This document shows positions 36,901-44,219 of a stretch of 64,000 bases of DNA, one piece after another. The notes below the pieces were generated by a model. That model searched no databases, was not told the origin of the DNA, and saw nothing but the letters and a program-made list of their open reading frames with translations. The first letter of the stretch is position 1. Every line of letters starts with the position of its first letter. The DNA is from Candidatus Enterococcus ferrettii. GTDB lineage: Bacteria > Bacillota > Bacilli > Lactobacillales > Enterococcaceae. The position numbers were made by a program, and so were the translations under genes. Where the stretch lies: NCBI RefSeq assembly GCF_017377655.1, contig NZ_JAFREL010000042.1, positions 1 through 64,000 on the forward strand, in the 5' to 3' direction.

Positions 36901-38333
36901 ATGATATCAATATTAACTATACAAATAATGTTGCTGAGTTAACTGTTCAATCAATCATTAGTACTGAAAAGGATACTAGTCAAGATGAATTACGAACGGC
37001 AACTGCCACTATCAATGTCATGAATATCGGCCGATTAGGAATTTATCAAACGATTACCCCTTCTGTAGAGGAAGTTAATCAAGCGTATACTCTAAGTATT
37101 GTTCCTTATTCAACAATGCGGGAAGAAGAAAAAGTACGAGGTATTATTCCATTACCAAAGGATGGCAGCTATTCAGGCAATAATTTCGAAGGACAGAATG
37201 AACTCACTGGCATTCAAACTGATATTGATCCCGGTAAATCTATCGCTATTTATCTGAATGATAGTTTGGTTACTGAAAAAAATCCTAATTTGATCGATAC
37301 AACACAAAATGGCTGGTATCTATATACCGGAAGCAGTCAAGATTTATCCAATGTACAGACTGTATTATACGAATATCAACAAAAGCTTCAACCGAAAGAA
37401 TCAACAGCGATTCATCTTGACCTAAAAAACAAGCAAAACAGCTATGGCAACTCTTATCGTCATCAAGCTTTTGGCAACTCACTTTCGGATTACAAAGTAC
37501 CTATTTCATCAAATATTGTTGAACATTCAGTTAAGGGCCGAAGAATTAGTGGAAAAGTTTGGTTAGATGAAAATAGGGATGGGCAGTTGCAAAGTGCTGA
37601 ACCCAAACTGAAAAACGTTCCTGTTTCCTTGTACCGAAAAGATGGATCTAATTATGTTTTGGTGCTAAAAAACTTGAGAGATGAGTCATTGGAGGGAATT
37701 AAAACGGATGCTGCTGGCAATTATGCGTTTGAGTATTTAGCAGCCGGTGAATATATTGTCTCCTTTGACCAGAAGTCTTCTGTTTTGAAGAATAAGAACA
37801 TTACCACGTTTGATACAGGTGACAAAGCTACCAGCTCGAAAGTTGATAAAGATAATCAGCTGTCGGGAATTACTGGTTGGAACACTGTATTAAGTGAAGA
37901 TTTTCCTCTATTGAAGGATATGGCAGACAATTGTTATGAACAAATTAATCTGCACTTAGGTGTCTATACTGTAAATGTTCCACCACCAAAACCGCCAGAC
38001 CCATTAGATCCACCAGAACCGAGTAAGCCGCCAGGGCCTGCTCCAAGTACTACTGATGATTCCAACAGTAGTACTACGAGTAATTCATCGGGCAAAGATT
38101 CGTCTACTTCTGAATCATCTGAGACAGAAAAAAGTAGTGTAGGTGGCATAGGAGGAAAGAACATTCCTCCTGGAAGTCAAATAAACAGAAAAGATTTACC
38201 GGTTACGAATTCCAAGCGTTCACTATTGCCTAAGACAAATGACCTAAGTGGGACATTGTTTATAGTGTTTGGTGTATGTTTACTAATTCTTTCCGGTAGC
38301 ATATTAATAAAACGATCGAAGCAATCTAAATAA
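33984..38333 (+). CDS. LPxTG-anchored cell-surface protein
   Basis: A 1449-residue wall-anchored protein. Residues 1-30 are a signal peptide (basic start, hydrophobic core, cleavage near RSLAEA). A long beta-rich ectodomain follows. An SdrD B-like/Cna B-like module starts near residue 1186 (ISGKVWLDENRDGQLQ). Then come a proline-rich span, a serine/threonine-rich span, the sortase motif LPKTN at 1415, a membrane helix and a basic tail (KRSKQSK). The frame opens at 33924, but AAAGGAGG before ATG 33984 fixes the start. It has its own promoter and terminator. An adhesin is likely; the ligand is unknown. Confidence 0.87.
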   Translation: MINKRVNGLAVFLLLVSVIAPVFFATRSLAEATDTPIELLSFKLIEQQDQQLTAELSLSVPESQDEQQITLDISDNYLIDSENLPVIDQETKETIGNCTYQNRQINLDFNPMTKDTTVEIQLNGDYLSDENDLYVEHSATNQRLIIQQDQLQQSDSIINDSSDSVEKKANVQGLEPSTSFLPLSSSLTLHADLNEAEIVDGTENFDVNNNPGNDASPNNQIVRSFDTITYPIKMTLNDSSGGTLNNIRIKVTGTLHNGIVAGRTNAVFADNSINDYTHNTVTFEDEYVVGATGNAVTFPVVVNVLGADHGTVLQPEFHVQVISIDGVDVTSEDIKADFTQVIPRTVSSKVSIAPKISYGTIKFASQTLVTAGMFNKNHRTIPLGVELMAVPLPGKTDIKGAAFPRDDLQMKLNLKGRVVWDNHAKPEHTLDFTGTDQSPFIIDHHNYIVNTGANLISSNPNTWSNTANVEYKLREFNDARSYWAGSKRSDKASYDELNSIWDSGKYEIDQYDLKNEITIDIKDYQLGASYPVRRADGYTGRTVYGPNEKVFTNQNLDLLLPNDYTYQGSLNPEKFDNTLYYNATLSFIDNEGETKESFTEFAIRNEVPGLKGTLSANFKNPDTGLPFGKYTIANDIDPYGDGQTVSGAKVALSGGGTFGDTTVEGGYQYLQKWNTDAFQMTNEDFNSNELLLQSVPVFGSIGYPHTGKGYWYGISKKTNPNSLGNLKTANVTDYDWYDGATIASNQTYDKVGAVLIDYRLPIARTWKYNASNNKKGVQLTIITEKLGSSTTKDTPNIYVAEMDVFRDENRPLFNPNNPSASYNEPSRYSISNGYAIHKETKYDEDNKLFSLQEPAQGHTKFDTLGIVPVKVSNAIEAERSTYHSTENAKWTIHDNGLIASKNYNEEDEIFWTVTLPPGLSYQYGSGKYDQAGLEPTVITNPDKSQTLIWTIKAVSTPEETALLKNIEFETNFDDININYTNNVAELTVQSIISTEKDTSQDELRTATATINVMNIGRLGIYQTITPSVEEVNQAYTLSIVPYSTMREEEKVRGIIPLPKDGSYSGNNFEGQNELTGIQTDIDPGKSIAIYLNDSLVTEKNPNLIDTTQNGWYLYTGSSQDLSNVQTVLYEYQQKLQPKESTAIHLDLKNKQNSYGNSYRHQAFGNSLSDYKVPISSNIVEHSVKGRRISGKVWLDENRDGQLQSAEPKLKNVPVSLYRKDGSNYVLVLKNLRDESLEGIKTDAAGNYAFEYLAAGEYIVSFDQKSSVLKNKNITTFDTGDKATSSKVDKDNQLSGITGWNTVLSEDFPLLKDMADNCYEQINLHLGVYTVNVPPPKPPDPLDPPEPSKPPGPAPSTTDDSNSSTTSNSSGKDSSTSESSETEKSSVGGIGGKNIPPGSQINRKDLPVTNSKRSLLPKTNDLSGTLFIVFGVCLLILSGSILIKRSKQSK

Positions 38334-38337
38334 GAGG

Positions 38338-38376
38338 AGTTACCCGCTGATTTTTAATTAGTGGGTAACTTTTTTA
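38338..38376 (+). terminator. Terminator of surface-protein gene
   Basis: AGTTACCC (38338-38345) pairs with GGGTAACT (38363-38370) and is followed by a run of T. It begins five bases after the stop codon. Confidence 0.85.
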
Positions 38377-38479
38377 TGATTGTTTTGTTGAGAATTTGAC
38401 CTATTTGAAACTTCATGGCACGAAAAAAACTGTTGCGAGAATAAGAGAAGCAATAGGTGATTAATTACTTGCGAAGAAT

Positions 38480-38514
38480 ATTTGCTATTTGTTTTTAATA
38501 ATTTTTGCAAAAGG
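38480..38514 (+). promoter_or_regulatory. DeoR-type boxes upstream of first DeoR gene
   Basis: TTGCAAAAGG (38505-38514) and TTTGCTATTTG just upstream (starting at about 38480, the reverse complement of CAAATAGCAAA) resemble the TTGCAAAnAGCAAAA boxes at the two gat promoters. They lie upstream of the DeoR gene at 38592, consistent with autoregulation. Confidence 0.4.
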
Positions 38515-38591
38515 CGTTTCAACAACTTAAAATGCCAAATTCTTTGTGTTATGATGAAGAAGAGAAAATTCGATTTGCAAAGGAGAAGCCA

Positions 38592-39362
38592 ATGAATTCA
38601 GCAGCCCGCAGAGATTTTATTATTAAAGAATTAGAGGAAAATCATACAGTTAAAATCTTAGAGCTTAGTCGACAGTTAAAAGTAACTCGTGAAACCATTC
38701 GTAAAGATCTTTATTTCCTTGAAAAGAAAGGGATTATTAAGAAGGTTCATGGTGGTGCTGTCTTAGAAATTTCTAATCAGGAAACGGATTATGAAAAACG
38801 AAAAAATGAATTTCATGACGAAAAAGCGATCATTGCCAAAAAGGCTGCCTCTTATATTGAAGAAGGGGATACTGTTTATTTGGATTATGGAACAACAACC
38901 TTGGCATTAGCCAAAGAGATTGTCAAAATGAAAAATCTGACGGTTGTGACAAACACGATTCCTATCGTCAATTTATTGCTAAAGAATAAAACGATTCATT
39001 TAATTATGCCTGGAGGAATTGTTCGAAACAATGAATCTTCCTTGTACGGGCCTTTTGCCTCTAACAATATTAAGGAAATATATGTTTCAATTGGTTTTTT
39101 TGGATGCAGTGGAATTGATATGGAACGAGGAATTACTTCTCACCATACTGGAGAAAATTTGGTTTCCAAGGAAATGATCCAGCACAGCCAAACGACCGTT
39201 ATTCTAGCTGATCACAGTAAATTTGGCGCGGTGGCCTTCAATAGAACCGCTACATTTGATCAGGTTGATATCGTTATTACCGACCAGTCAAGAAACAAAG
39301 AAGAGCAACAGCAATTAACACAACAGGGAGTGGAATTGATTGATGGCTCAGAAGAAGAATAG
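38592..39362 (+). CDS. DeoR family regulator, gat locus copy 1
   Basis: A 256-residue DeoR/GlpR-type repressor. Residues 1-55 hold the winged helix (ILELSRQLKVTRETIRKDL, then KKVHGGAVL), and residues 75-230 the sugar-phosphate sensing domain (DYGTTTLALAKEI, GGIVRNNESS, IGFFGCSGID, ADHSKFG). The frame opens earlier at 38505, but AAAGGAG before ATG 38592 and the exact match to the paralogue start set the start. It is about 60% identical by eye to the DeoR protein at 40046-40810. It probably represses the galactitol genes and senses a tagatose or galactitol phosphate. Confidence 0.87.
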   Translation: MNSAARRDFIIKELEENHTVKILELSRQLKVTRETIRKDLYFLEKKGIIKKVHGGAVLEISNQETDYEKRKNEFHDEKAIIAKKAASYIEEGDTVYLDYGTTTLALAKEIVKMKNLTVVTNTIPIVNLLLKNKTIHLIMPGGIVRNNESSLYGPFASNNIKEIYVSIGFFGCSGIDMERGITSHHTGENLVSKEMIQHSQTTVILADHSKFGAVAFNRTATFDQVDIVITDQSRNKEEQQQLTQQGVELIDGSEEE

Positions 39363-39493
39363 GATAATATGAGGTTTATTTGATTCACACTGATTATAAG
39401 ATTTAAAGTGGCTGTGATACTTTGTATTGTAGCTGCTTTTTTTGCCTTTTTACGTTATAACACGAGTCTTTTCCGCTTTTATTTTTCTTTTTG

Positions 39494-39559
39494 TTGCAAA
39501 TAGCAAAATATGGTGTTGCAAAAGCAAAAATATGTGCTATTATAATGGTAACGATTACA
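39494..39559 (+). promoter_or_regulatory. Duplicate gat promoter with operators and cre
   Basis: Two boxes, TTGCAAATAGCAAAAT (39494-39509) and TTGCAAAAGCAAAAAT (39516-39531), lie 22 bases apart. The second contains the -35 (TTGCAA) followed after 16 bases by TATTAT (39538-39543), which overlaps a TATAAT. TGGTAACGATTACA (39546-39559) is a near-consensus cre site. The 45 bases from 39516 match the gatA promoter from 41937 with only six differences, so the whole control region was duplicated. Confidence 0.75.
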
Positions 39560-39601
39560 AAGTATTTGAAGACTGGATTAAAGAGAAAGAGGGTCGTAAT
39601 G

Positions 39602-39880
39602 ATGAAAAAAGTTATTGTAGCATGTGGTGGAGCCGTAGCAACGTCGACGGTTGCCGCTAACAAGATTAGAGAGTTAGCTAAAAGAGAAGGGATTCCGGTA
39701 GAAGTTTCGCAATGTCGCGTAAACGAGTTAGAATCAAAAAAAGACAATGTTGATCTGATCGTAACAACCGCGAAAGTGAAGAAAGACTATGGTGTTCCTG
39801 TTGTTCACGGTGTAGCCTTCATTTCAGGTGTGAATATTGCAGCCACTGAAGAAAAGATTCTTGATGTTTTAAAAGATTAA
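39602..39880 (+). CDS. Orphan galactitol-class PTS EIIB (GatB paralogue)
   Basis: A 92-residue EIIB of the galactitol class with the phosphocysteine Cys8 in VIVACGGAVATST. It differs from the GatB at 42540-42818 at only 8 of 92 residues (33, 44, 49, 50, 79, 80, 84, 92), although many codons differ at silent sites. Both copies are therefore under protein-level constraint. It stands alone with its own promoter and terminator and no EIIA or EIIC beside it. Of two adjacent ATGs, 39602 has the better spacing to AGAGGG and matches the paralogue. Confidence 0.88.
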   Translation: MKKVIVACGGAVATSTVAANKIRELAKREGIPVEVSQCRVNELESKKDNVDLIVTTAKVKKDYGVPVVHGVAFISGVNIAATEEKILDVLKD

Positions 39881-39891
39881 GCATGGAAAGA

Positions 39892-39940
39892 CGGTACTGA
39901 CAAATTACTGAACTACAGTAGATTTGCTAGTACCGGTTTT
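39892..39940 (+). terminator. Terminator of orphan gatB
   Basis: CGGTACT (39892-39898) pairs with AGTACCG (39929-39935), with inner CAAAT/ATTTG and CTG/CAG pairs, and four T residues follow. A second small hairpin, GGCAG/CTGCC at 40001-40015 with seven T residues, lies just before the next DeoR gene and adds a second stop. Confidence 0.7.
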
Positions 39941-39999
39941 AATCACTTTATTAGTGAAAAGATTAACAGAATTTAATTCCTCAATCTATAACTGGCAAT

Positions 40000-40024
40000 G
40001 GGCAGCATTACTGCCTCTTTTTTT
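40000..40024 (+). terminator. Second terminator before DeoR copy 2
   Basis: GGCAG (40001-40005) pairs with CTGCC (40011-40015) over a five-base loop and is followed by a T run to 40024, only 21 bases before the DeoR start at 40046. Transcription of that gene must then come from readthrough or a promoter inside this region. Confidence 0.6.
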
Positions 40025-40045
40025 ATCATAGTAAGGAGTGAAATA

Positions 40046-40810
40046 ATGAATTCGACTGAACGAAAAGAGTATATTTTGGATTCTTTGGATACTAAGCACT
40101 CTGTAAGAATCAATGAACTAAGTCAAAATTTAAAAGTAACTAGAGAAACAATTCGCCGTGATCTAAACACCCTGGAAAAAGAAGGGATGATCAAAAAGGT
40201 TCATGGGGGAGCAATTCTAGATAATCAAACGGGGGAAACGGATTATGAAAAACGAAAAATCGAACGTTGGCATGCCAAAGAAAAAATTGCCAAACTAGCC
40301 GCTAGCTATATTGAAGAGGGTGATAGTGTTTATTTGGACTATGGTACGACTACTTTGGCTTTAGCAAAAGAAATTTGCAAAATGAAGAATATTACGGTCG
40401 TAACCAATACCATTCCGATCATTAATACGCTGTTGAAAAATGACGAGATTGACATTATTATTCCTGGAGGTTTACTGAGAAGCAACGAGTCCTCGCTATT
40501 TGGACAATTTGCGTTAAACAATATGTGTGAGATTTTCGTGAATATTGGCTTTTTTGGCTGCAGCGGCATTGAAAGCAAAGCGGGAGTTACTAGTCATCAT
40601 ATGGGAGAAGTCCAAGTCTCTAAGCAAATGGTTGAACAGAGTCAAAGTGTAATTATTTTGGCTGATCAAAGCAAATTTGGCAATATGGCTTTTAACCGCA
40701 CGGCCTCACTCGAAGAAATTGATATTGTTATCACCGATTCTTTAGGAGACAATAACAAGGAGTATGATGCCTTAAATGAACATGGGATTGAACTAATTTC
40801 CGCCGAATAA
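40046..40810 (+). CDS. DeoR family regulator, gat locus copy 2
   Basis: A 254-residue DeoR-type repressor, paralogous to the one at 38592-39362: near-identical recognition helix (LKVTRETIRRDL), the same KKVHGGAIL wing end, and the same sensing motifs (DYGTTTLALAKEI, GGLLRSNESS, IGFFGCSGIE, ADQSKFG). AAGGAG eight bases before ATG 40046 fixes the start, although the frame opens at 39998. Since the recognition helices differ at one position (K/R), both proteins probably bind the same boxes. The roles may differ in inducer affinity. Confidence 0.87.
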   Translation: MNSTERKEYILDSLDTKHSVRINELSQNLKVTRETIRRDLNTLEKEGMIKKVHGGAILDNQTGETDYEKRKIERWHAKEKIAKLAASYIEEGDSVYLDYGTTTLALAKEICKMKNITVVTNTIPIINTLLKNDEIDIIIPGGLLRSNESSLFGQFALNNMCEIFVNIGFFGCSGIESKAGVTSHHMGEVQVSKQMVEQSQSVIILADQSKFGNMAFNRTASLEEIDIVITDSLGDNNKEYDALNEHGIELISAE

Positions 40811-40852
40811 AGAAGCAACTAGTCAAATTGATTCGACTAGTTGCTTCTTTTT
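40811..40852. terminator. Terminator between convergent genes
   Basis: AGAAGCAACTAGTC (40811-40824) pairs with its complement at 40835-40848 and is followed by T residues. It ends the DeoR copy 2 transcript and lies between it and the converging kinase gene. Confidence 0.8.
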
Positions 40853-40864
40853 GTGCGCCTTCGA

Positions 40865-41800
40865 TTAATAATTAGTTGCTTCCAGCGAATCATAAATTGC
40901 ATCGATATCTGTTTGCTTTAATTCTGGATACCAGCTTAGGACATTGGCCGTTGAATAGCTGATAGCTTTCTTTAGCGTAGTTACGGCATCATTTTGCAAA
41001 CGTATATTTTTGACTAATCCTCCTAGAAAGAAATCACCACAGGCAATTGGATTTTTGGCAGCGACCTCTTGCGCCTGTACATGAATGATTTGATCATTAA
41101 TTTTAGCGATAATCCCTTTAGCACCTAAAGTGATTATAAAGATAGGAGTCTCTGCTGCAGCATCTGATTTCAATAAATCAGCGTAAGCATCCACTGTATC
41201 CAATTTTAAATTCGGGAATAGATCCAAAATTTCTTCATCATTAATTTTTATAGCATAAGGTTGTGCTTTGTAGGCCTGAACCAAGGCTTCACCACTAGTG
41301 TCCACAAAAACTTTTACATCTTTCTCTTGAAATTCTTTAATGAAGCTAGCGATGTAGTCACCGGGCATCCCTTTCATTAATGAGCCGCTGAAGACAACAT
41401 AATCACTAGGAGCAATAGCATGTTTTAGTTTGTTGGTAAAAGCATCGAGCAGCTCTGGATTCAAATCAAAGCTGTTTTCATAAATAGGATAGGTCTGATT
41501 GTTTTTCGTATCCATTACAATGTTGCATACCCGAGTGTTTTTATCGACTTCTGTTAGTTGTAGAGAGGTATTGTTTGCATTTGCCAATTCTTCTAATAAA
41601 TCCCCATTTCGTCCACCTGCGATGGTGTGAACACAGAAATCAACGTGTGGTGGTTCGAATCCCAGTGCATAAGCTACATTGAAGCTTTTACCTCCAGCAA
41701 ATTCCTTTACCTCGTAGGGGCGATTAGGTTTTCCTTCAATAAAGCCATCAATTAACAGTGTACGATCGATAGCAGGATTAGGGCAAATTAAATGTATCAT
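40865..41800 (-). CDS. lacC: PfkB-family kinase, probable tagatose-6-P kinase
   Basis: A 311-residue ribokinase-fold kinase of the LacC/FruK/PfkB group. It begins MIHLICPNPAIDRTLLIDGF, the usual LacC opening. The two signatures are unusual: FAGGKSFNVAYALG instead of GGKGINVA, and NPIACGDFFLGGLV instead of GAGDSFVAG, though the catalytic aspartate is kept. Context supports phosphorylation of tagatose-6-phosphate to the 1,6-bisphosphate, the step missing between GatD and LacD. AAGGAG nine bases before ATG 41800 sets the start. It is divergent from gatABC with DeoR boxes between. Confidence 0.75.
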   Translation of the reverse strand: MIHLICPNPAIDRTLLIDGFIEGKPNRPYEVKEFAGGKSFNVAYALGFEPPHVDFCVHTIAGGRNGDLLEELANANNTSLQLTEVDKNTRVCNIVMDTKNNQTYPIYENSFDLNPELLDAFTNKLKHAIAPSDYVVFSGSLMKGMPGDYIASFIKEFQEKDVKVFVDTSGEALVQAYKAQPYAIKINDEEILDLFPNLKLDTVDAYADLLKSDAAAETPIFIITLGAKGIIAKINDQIIHVQAQEVAAKNPIACGDFFLGGLVKNIRLQNDAVTTLKKAISYSTANVLSWYPELKQTDIDAIYDSLEATNY

Positions 41801-41840
41801 TGTTTGCAACTCCTTCTCTTTTTTGTCAATAGTAGCACCT

Positions 41841-41857
41841 TTGCAAAAATAAAGCAA
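41841..41857. promoter_or_regulatory. DeoR-type box near kinase gene
   Basis: TTGCAAAAATAAAGCAA (41841-41857) matches the TTGCAAAnAGCAAAA pattern loosely and lies 40 bases upstream of the kinase start. It suggests the kinase is controlled together with gatABC. Confidence 0.4.
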
Positions 41858-41922
41858 TCCAAAGTAGGATACAGACTTTTTTATTGGCTTTTTGACCTAG
41901 AAAAAGATCTTTTTAAACAAAA

Positions 41923-41980
41923 TGCAAACAAAAGCATTGCAAAAGCAAAATAGTATGCTATTATGATGATAACGATTACA
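41923..41980 (+). promoter_or_regulatory. gatABC promoter with DeoR boxes and cre
   Basis: TGCAAACAAAAGCAT (41923-41937) and TTGCAAAAGCAAAAT (41937-41951) are tandem boxes. TTGCAA (41937-41942) is also the -35, and TATTAT (41959-41964) the -10 after 16 bases. TGATAACGATTACA (41967-41980) matches the CcpA-box consensus TGWNANCGNTNWCA at every fixed position and covers the start point. Control by DeoR-type repression and catabolite repression is inferred. Confidence 0.75.
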
Positions 41981-42072
41981 ACAGATGCCAACAAAAAAAG
42001 CACTTGGCAGGTTGTTATCATGATTATGCAAATCAAATGCAAACTGTCAAAAATATCTTAAGGAGGAAAAAC

Positions 42073-42519
42073 ATGATTACAAAGGATTTCTTGTATTGCC
42101 AGTATACGGTAAAGGATAAAGAGGAATTATTTGACCGCTTAACCGCTGATTTAATGGCAAAAGATATTGTACGAGAAGGGTTCTCACAGGCATTGAAGGA
42201 TCGGGAGGCAGAATTTCCAACTGGCTTACCAGTCAAGCATGGCGTGGCTATTCCTCATACAGATGGATCATTAGTTAATTCGGATCAGCTGCTCTTCGTA
42301 ACTTTAACTGAGCCGATCGTCTTTAATGAAATGGGCGGCGATGATGAAGATACGATTGAAGTAAATGTTGTCGTGATGTTGGCAGTGAAAGATGGTAAAA
42401 AGCATTTAACTGTTTTGCAAAATTTAATCGAAGCGATTCAAAAAGAAGGCTTCGTCGATCAATTGGTTGACTCAACCAATGAGGAACAAATTTTAGCAGC
42501 AGTGAATGCGTTTTTATAA
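42073..42519 (+). CDS. gatA: PTS galactitol-class EIIA
   Basis: A 148-residue EIIA of the galactitol/fructose-mannitol fold. The phosphohistidine is His62 in HGVAIPHTDGS. The frame opens upstream at 42004, but AAGGAGG directly before ATG 42073 is decisive. It receives phosphate from HPr and hands it to GatB, whose gene starts 20 bases later. It is the first gene of the gat operon, 92 bases after the cre site. Confidence 0.9.
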   Translation: MITKDFLYCQYTVKDKEELFDRLTADLMAKDIVREGFSQALKDREAEFPTGLPVKHGVAIPHTDGSLVNSDQLLFVTLTEPIVFNEMGGDDEDTIEVNVVVMLAVKDGKKHLTVLQNLIEAIQKEGFVDQLVDSTNEEQILAAVNAFL

Positions 42520-42539
42520 AAGAAGGGAAAGATAAACAG

Positions 42540-42818
42540 ATGAAAAAAGTAATTGTAGCATGTGGCGGAGCAGTAGCAACTTCAACAGTAGCGGCGAATA
42601 AGATTCGCGAACTGGCTAAACGGGAAGGCATTCCAGCAGAGGTTTCACAGTGTCGAGTGAATGAATTGGATTCAAAAAAAGATGGCATTGATTTAATTGT
42701 AACAACTGCAAAAGTGAAAAAGGATTATGGTGTTCCAGTTGTTCATGGCGTTGCTTTTATCTCAGGGGTCAACATGGAAGCAACTGAACAAAAGATTTTG
42801 GATGTACTAAAAAAATAA
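42540..42818 (+). CDS. gatB: PTS galactitol-class EIIB
   Basis: A 92-residue EIIB with phosphocysteine Cys8 in VIVACGGAVATST. It lies between gatA and gatC, the expected order, and is 84/92 identical to the orphan copy at 39602-39880. It transfers phosphate from GatA to galactitol entering through GatC. Confidence 0.92.
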   Translation: MKKVIVACGGAVATSTVAANKIRELAKREGIPAEVSQCRVNELDSKKDGIDLIVTTAKVKKDYGVPVVHGVAFISGVNMEATEQKILDVLKK

Positions 42819-42836
42819 TTATTGGAGGAAAATATC

Positions 42837-44219
42837 ATGGGAGTTATTCAATATATTGTTGATCTAGGTGCAAGCGTAATGCTGCCAATCGTTATCTTAA
42901 TTTTAGGTCTACTTCTAGGGCAAGGAATTGGTAAATCGTTAAGAGCAGGGATTACGATCGGAATTGGTTTTGTTGGTATTAACTTAGTCATCAGCCTGCT
43001 GACAGAAAACTTGGGTGCTGCCGCTGAATCAATGGCGGAGAACTTCAATCTTGGGTTAAACGTAGTTGACTTAGGTTGGCCAGGAACGTCACCGATGGCT
43101 TGGGCTTCAGATTTAGGACTTATTGCTATTCCAGTCGCTATTGGTGTGAACGTTTTAATGTTATTACTAAAAATGACTCGTGTAGTCAATGTAGATATTT
43201 GGAACATTTGGCATATGGCTTTCACAGGAGCGATCGTACAAACGGCGACTGGCAGCTTCTATCTAGGTATTTTGGGTGTTGTCATTCATGCAATTATTGC
43301 TTATAAACTGGGAGATATGTTTGGTGCAGTTACCGATGAGTACTTTGGTTTAGAAGGAATTTCAATTCCACACGGTTCTTCTGCTTATATGGGCATTTTC
43401 TCAGTGCCAATTGATGATTTGATTGAAAAAATTCCAGGACTGAATAAGATCAACATTACTTCAGAAAAAATCGAGTCTCGCTTAGGTGTCTTAGGACAAC
43501 CAACAATTGTCGGGGCATTCCTAGGATTAGTGATCGGTTTATTAGCAGGTTACAACTTTGGCGATTCTATGCAGCTAGCAATTCAAATGGCTGCTGTTAT
43601 GGTCTTGATGCCAATGGTCGTTAAGTTGATCATGGAAGGTTTAATTCCAATTTCAGAAGCTGCTCGTAATCTTTTAGACAAACATTTCAAAGGTAGTGAA
43701 TTGCGGATTGGTTTAGACCCAGCATTACTTTTAGGCGATGCACAAGTTATCGCAGCTAGTTTAATCTTTGTTCCATTAACTATTTTGATTGCAGTTATCG
43801 TACCAGGCAACCAGGTATTACCATTTGGTGACTTGGCAACAATCGGATTCTTTATTGCAATGGCTGTTGGGGTACACAAAGGTAATTTGTTCCGTACGTT
43901 GATTTCTGGTTCGTTCATTATGTTCATGACCATTTGGATTTCTAACCAAATGATTAATTTGCAAACATTGCTGGGACAAAATGTTGGGTTAGTTGGAGCA
44001 GGCGAACGTGTTTCTTCTCTTGATCAAGCCGGCAGTCCAATCACTTATTTACTGGCAAATGGATTGACTTTCAAAATGGGAGCAGGCTTCTTCATTATTC
44101 TAGTTTTATATGTTGCCGCTTTTGTTTACACATTTATCAAATACAAAAAGAATACCTTATATGTAGAAGTAGAAGAGTTTGAAGGAGATGAAGCTGGTGA
44201 AAGCATTAGTAGTAACTAA
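42837..44219 (+). CDS. gatC: PTS galactitol-class EIIC permease
   Basis: A 460-residue membrane permease of the EIIC-Gat family with many hydrophobic segments. SVMLPIVILILGLLLGQGIG at the N-terminus and VVNVDIWNIWHMAFTGAIVQ, SIPHGSSAYMG and LEGISIPHG are typical. GGAGG at 42824-42828 supports ATG 42837 rather than the TTG at 42822. It imports galactitol and releases galactitol-1-phosphate. Its end overlaps the gatD start by 23 bases. Confidence 0.9.
   Translation: MGVIQYIVDLGASVMLPIVILILGLLLGQGIGKSLRAGITIGIGFVGINLVISLLTENLGAAAESMAENFNLGLNVVDLGWPGTSPMAWASDLGLIAIPVAIGVNVLMLLLKMTRVVNVDIWNIWHMAFTGAIVQTATGSFYLGILGVVIHAIIAYKLGDMFGAVTDEYFGLEGISIPHGSSAYMGIFSVPIDDLIEKIPGLNKINITSEKIESRLGVLGQPTIVGAFLGLVIGLLAGYNFGDSMQLAIQMAAVMVLMPMVVKLIMEGLIPISEAARNLLDKHFKGSELRIGLDPALLLGDAQVIAASLIFVPLTILIAVIVPGNQVLPFGDLATIGFFIAMAVGVHKGNLFRTLISGSFIMFMTIWISNQMINLQTLLGQNVGLVGAGERVSSLDQAGSPITYLLANGLTFKMGAGFFIILVLYVAAFVYTFIKYKKNTLYVEVEEFEGDEAGESISSN

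Noticed and set aside
39403..39747. Minus-strand open frame over the orphan gatB
   Set aside because: The same shadow frame appears opposite the second gatB at 42323-42688, so it arises from the gatB codons and not from a separate gene.
42822..42836. TTG 42822 as start of gatC
   Set aside because: GGAGG falls between this TTG and the ATG at 42837, so the TTG is part of the ribosome binding site region.
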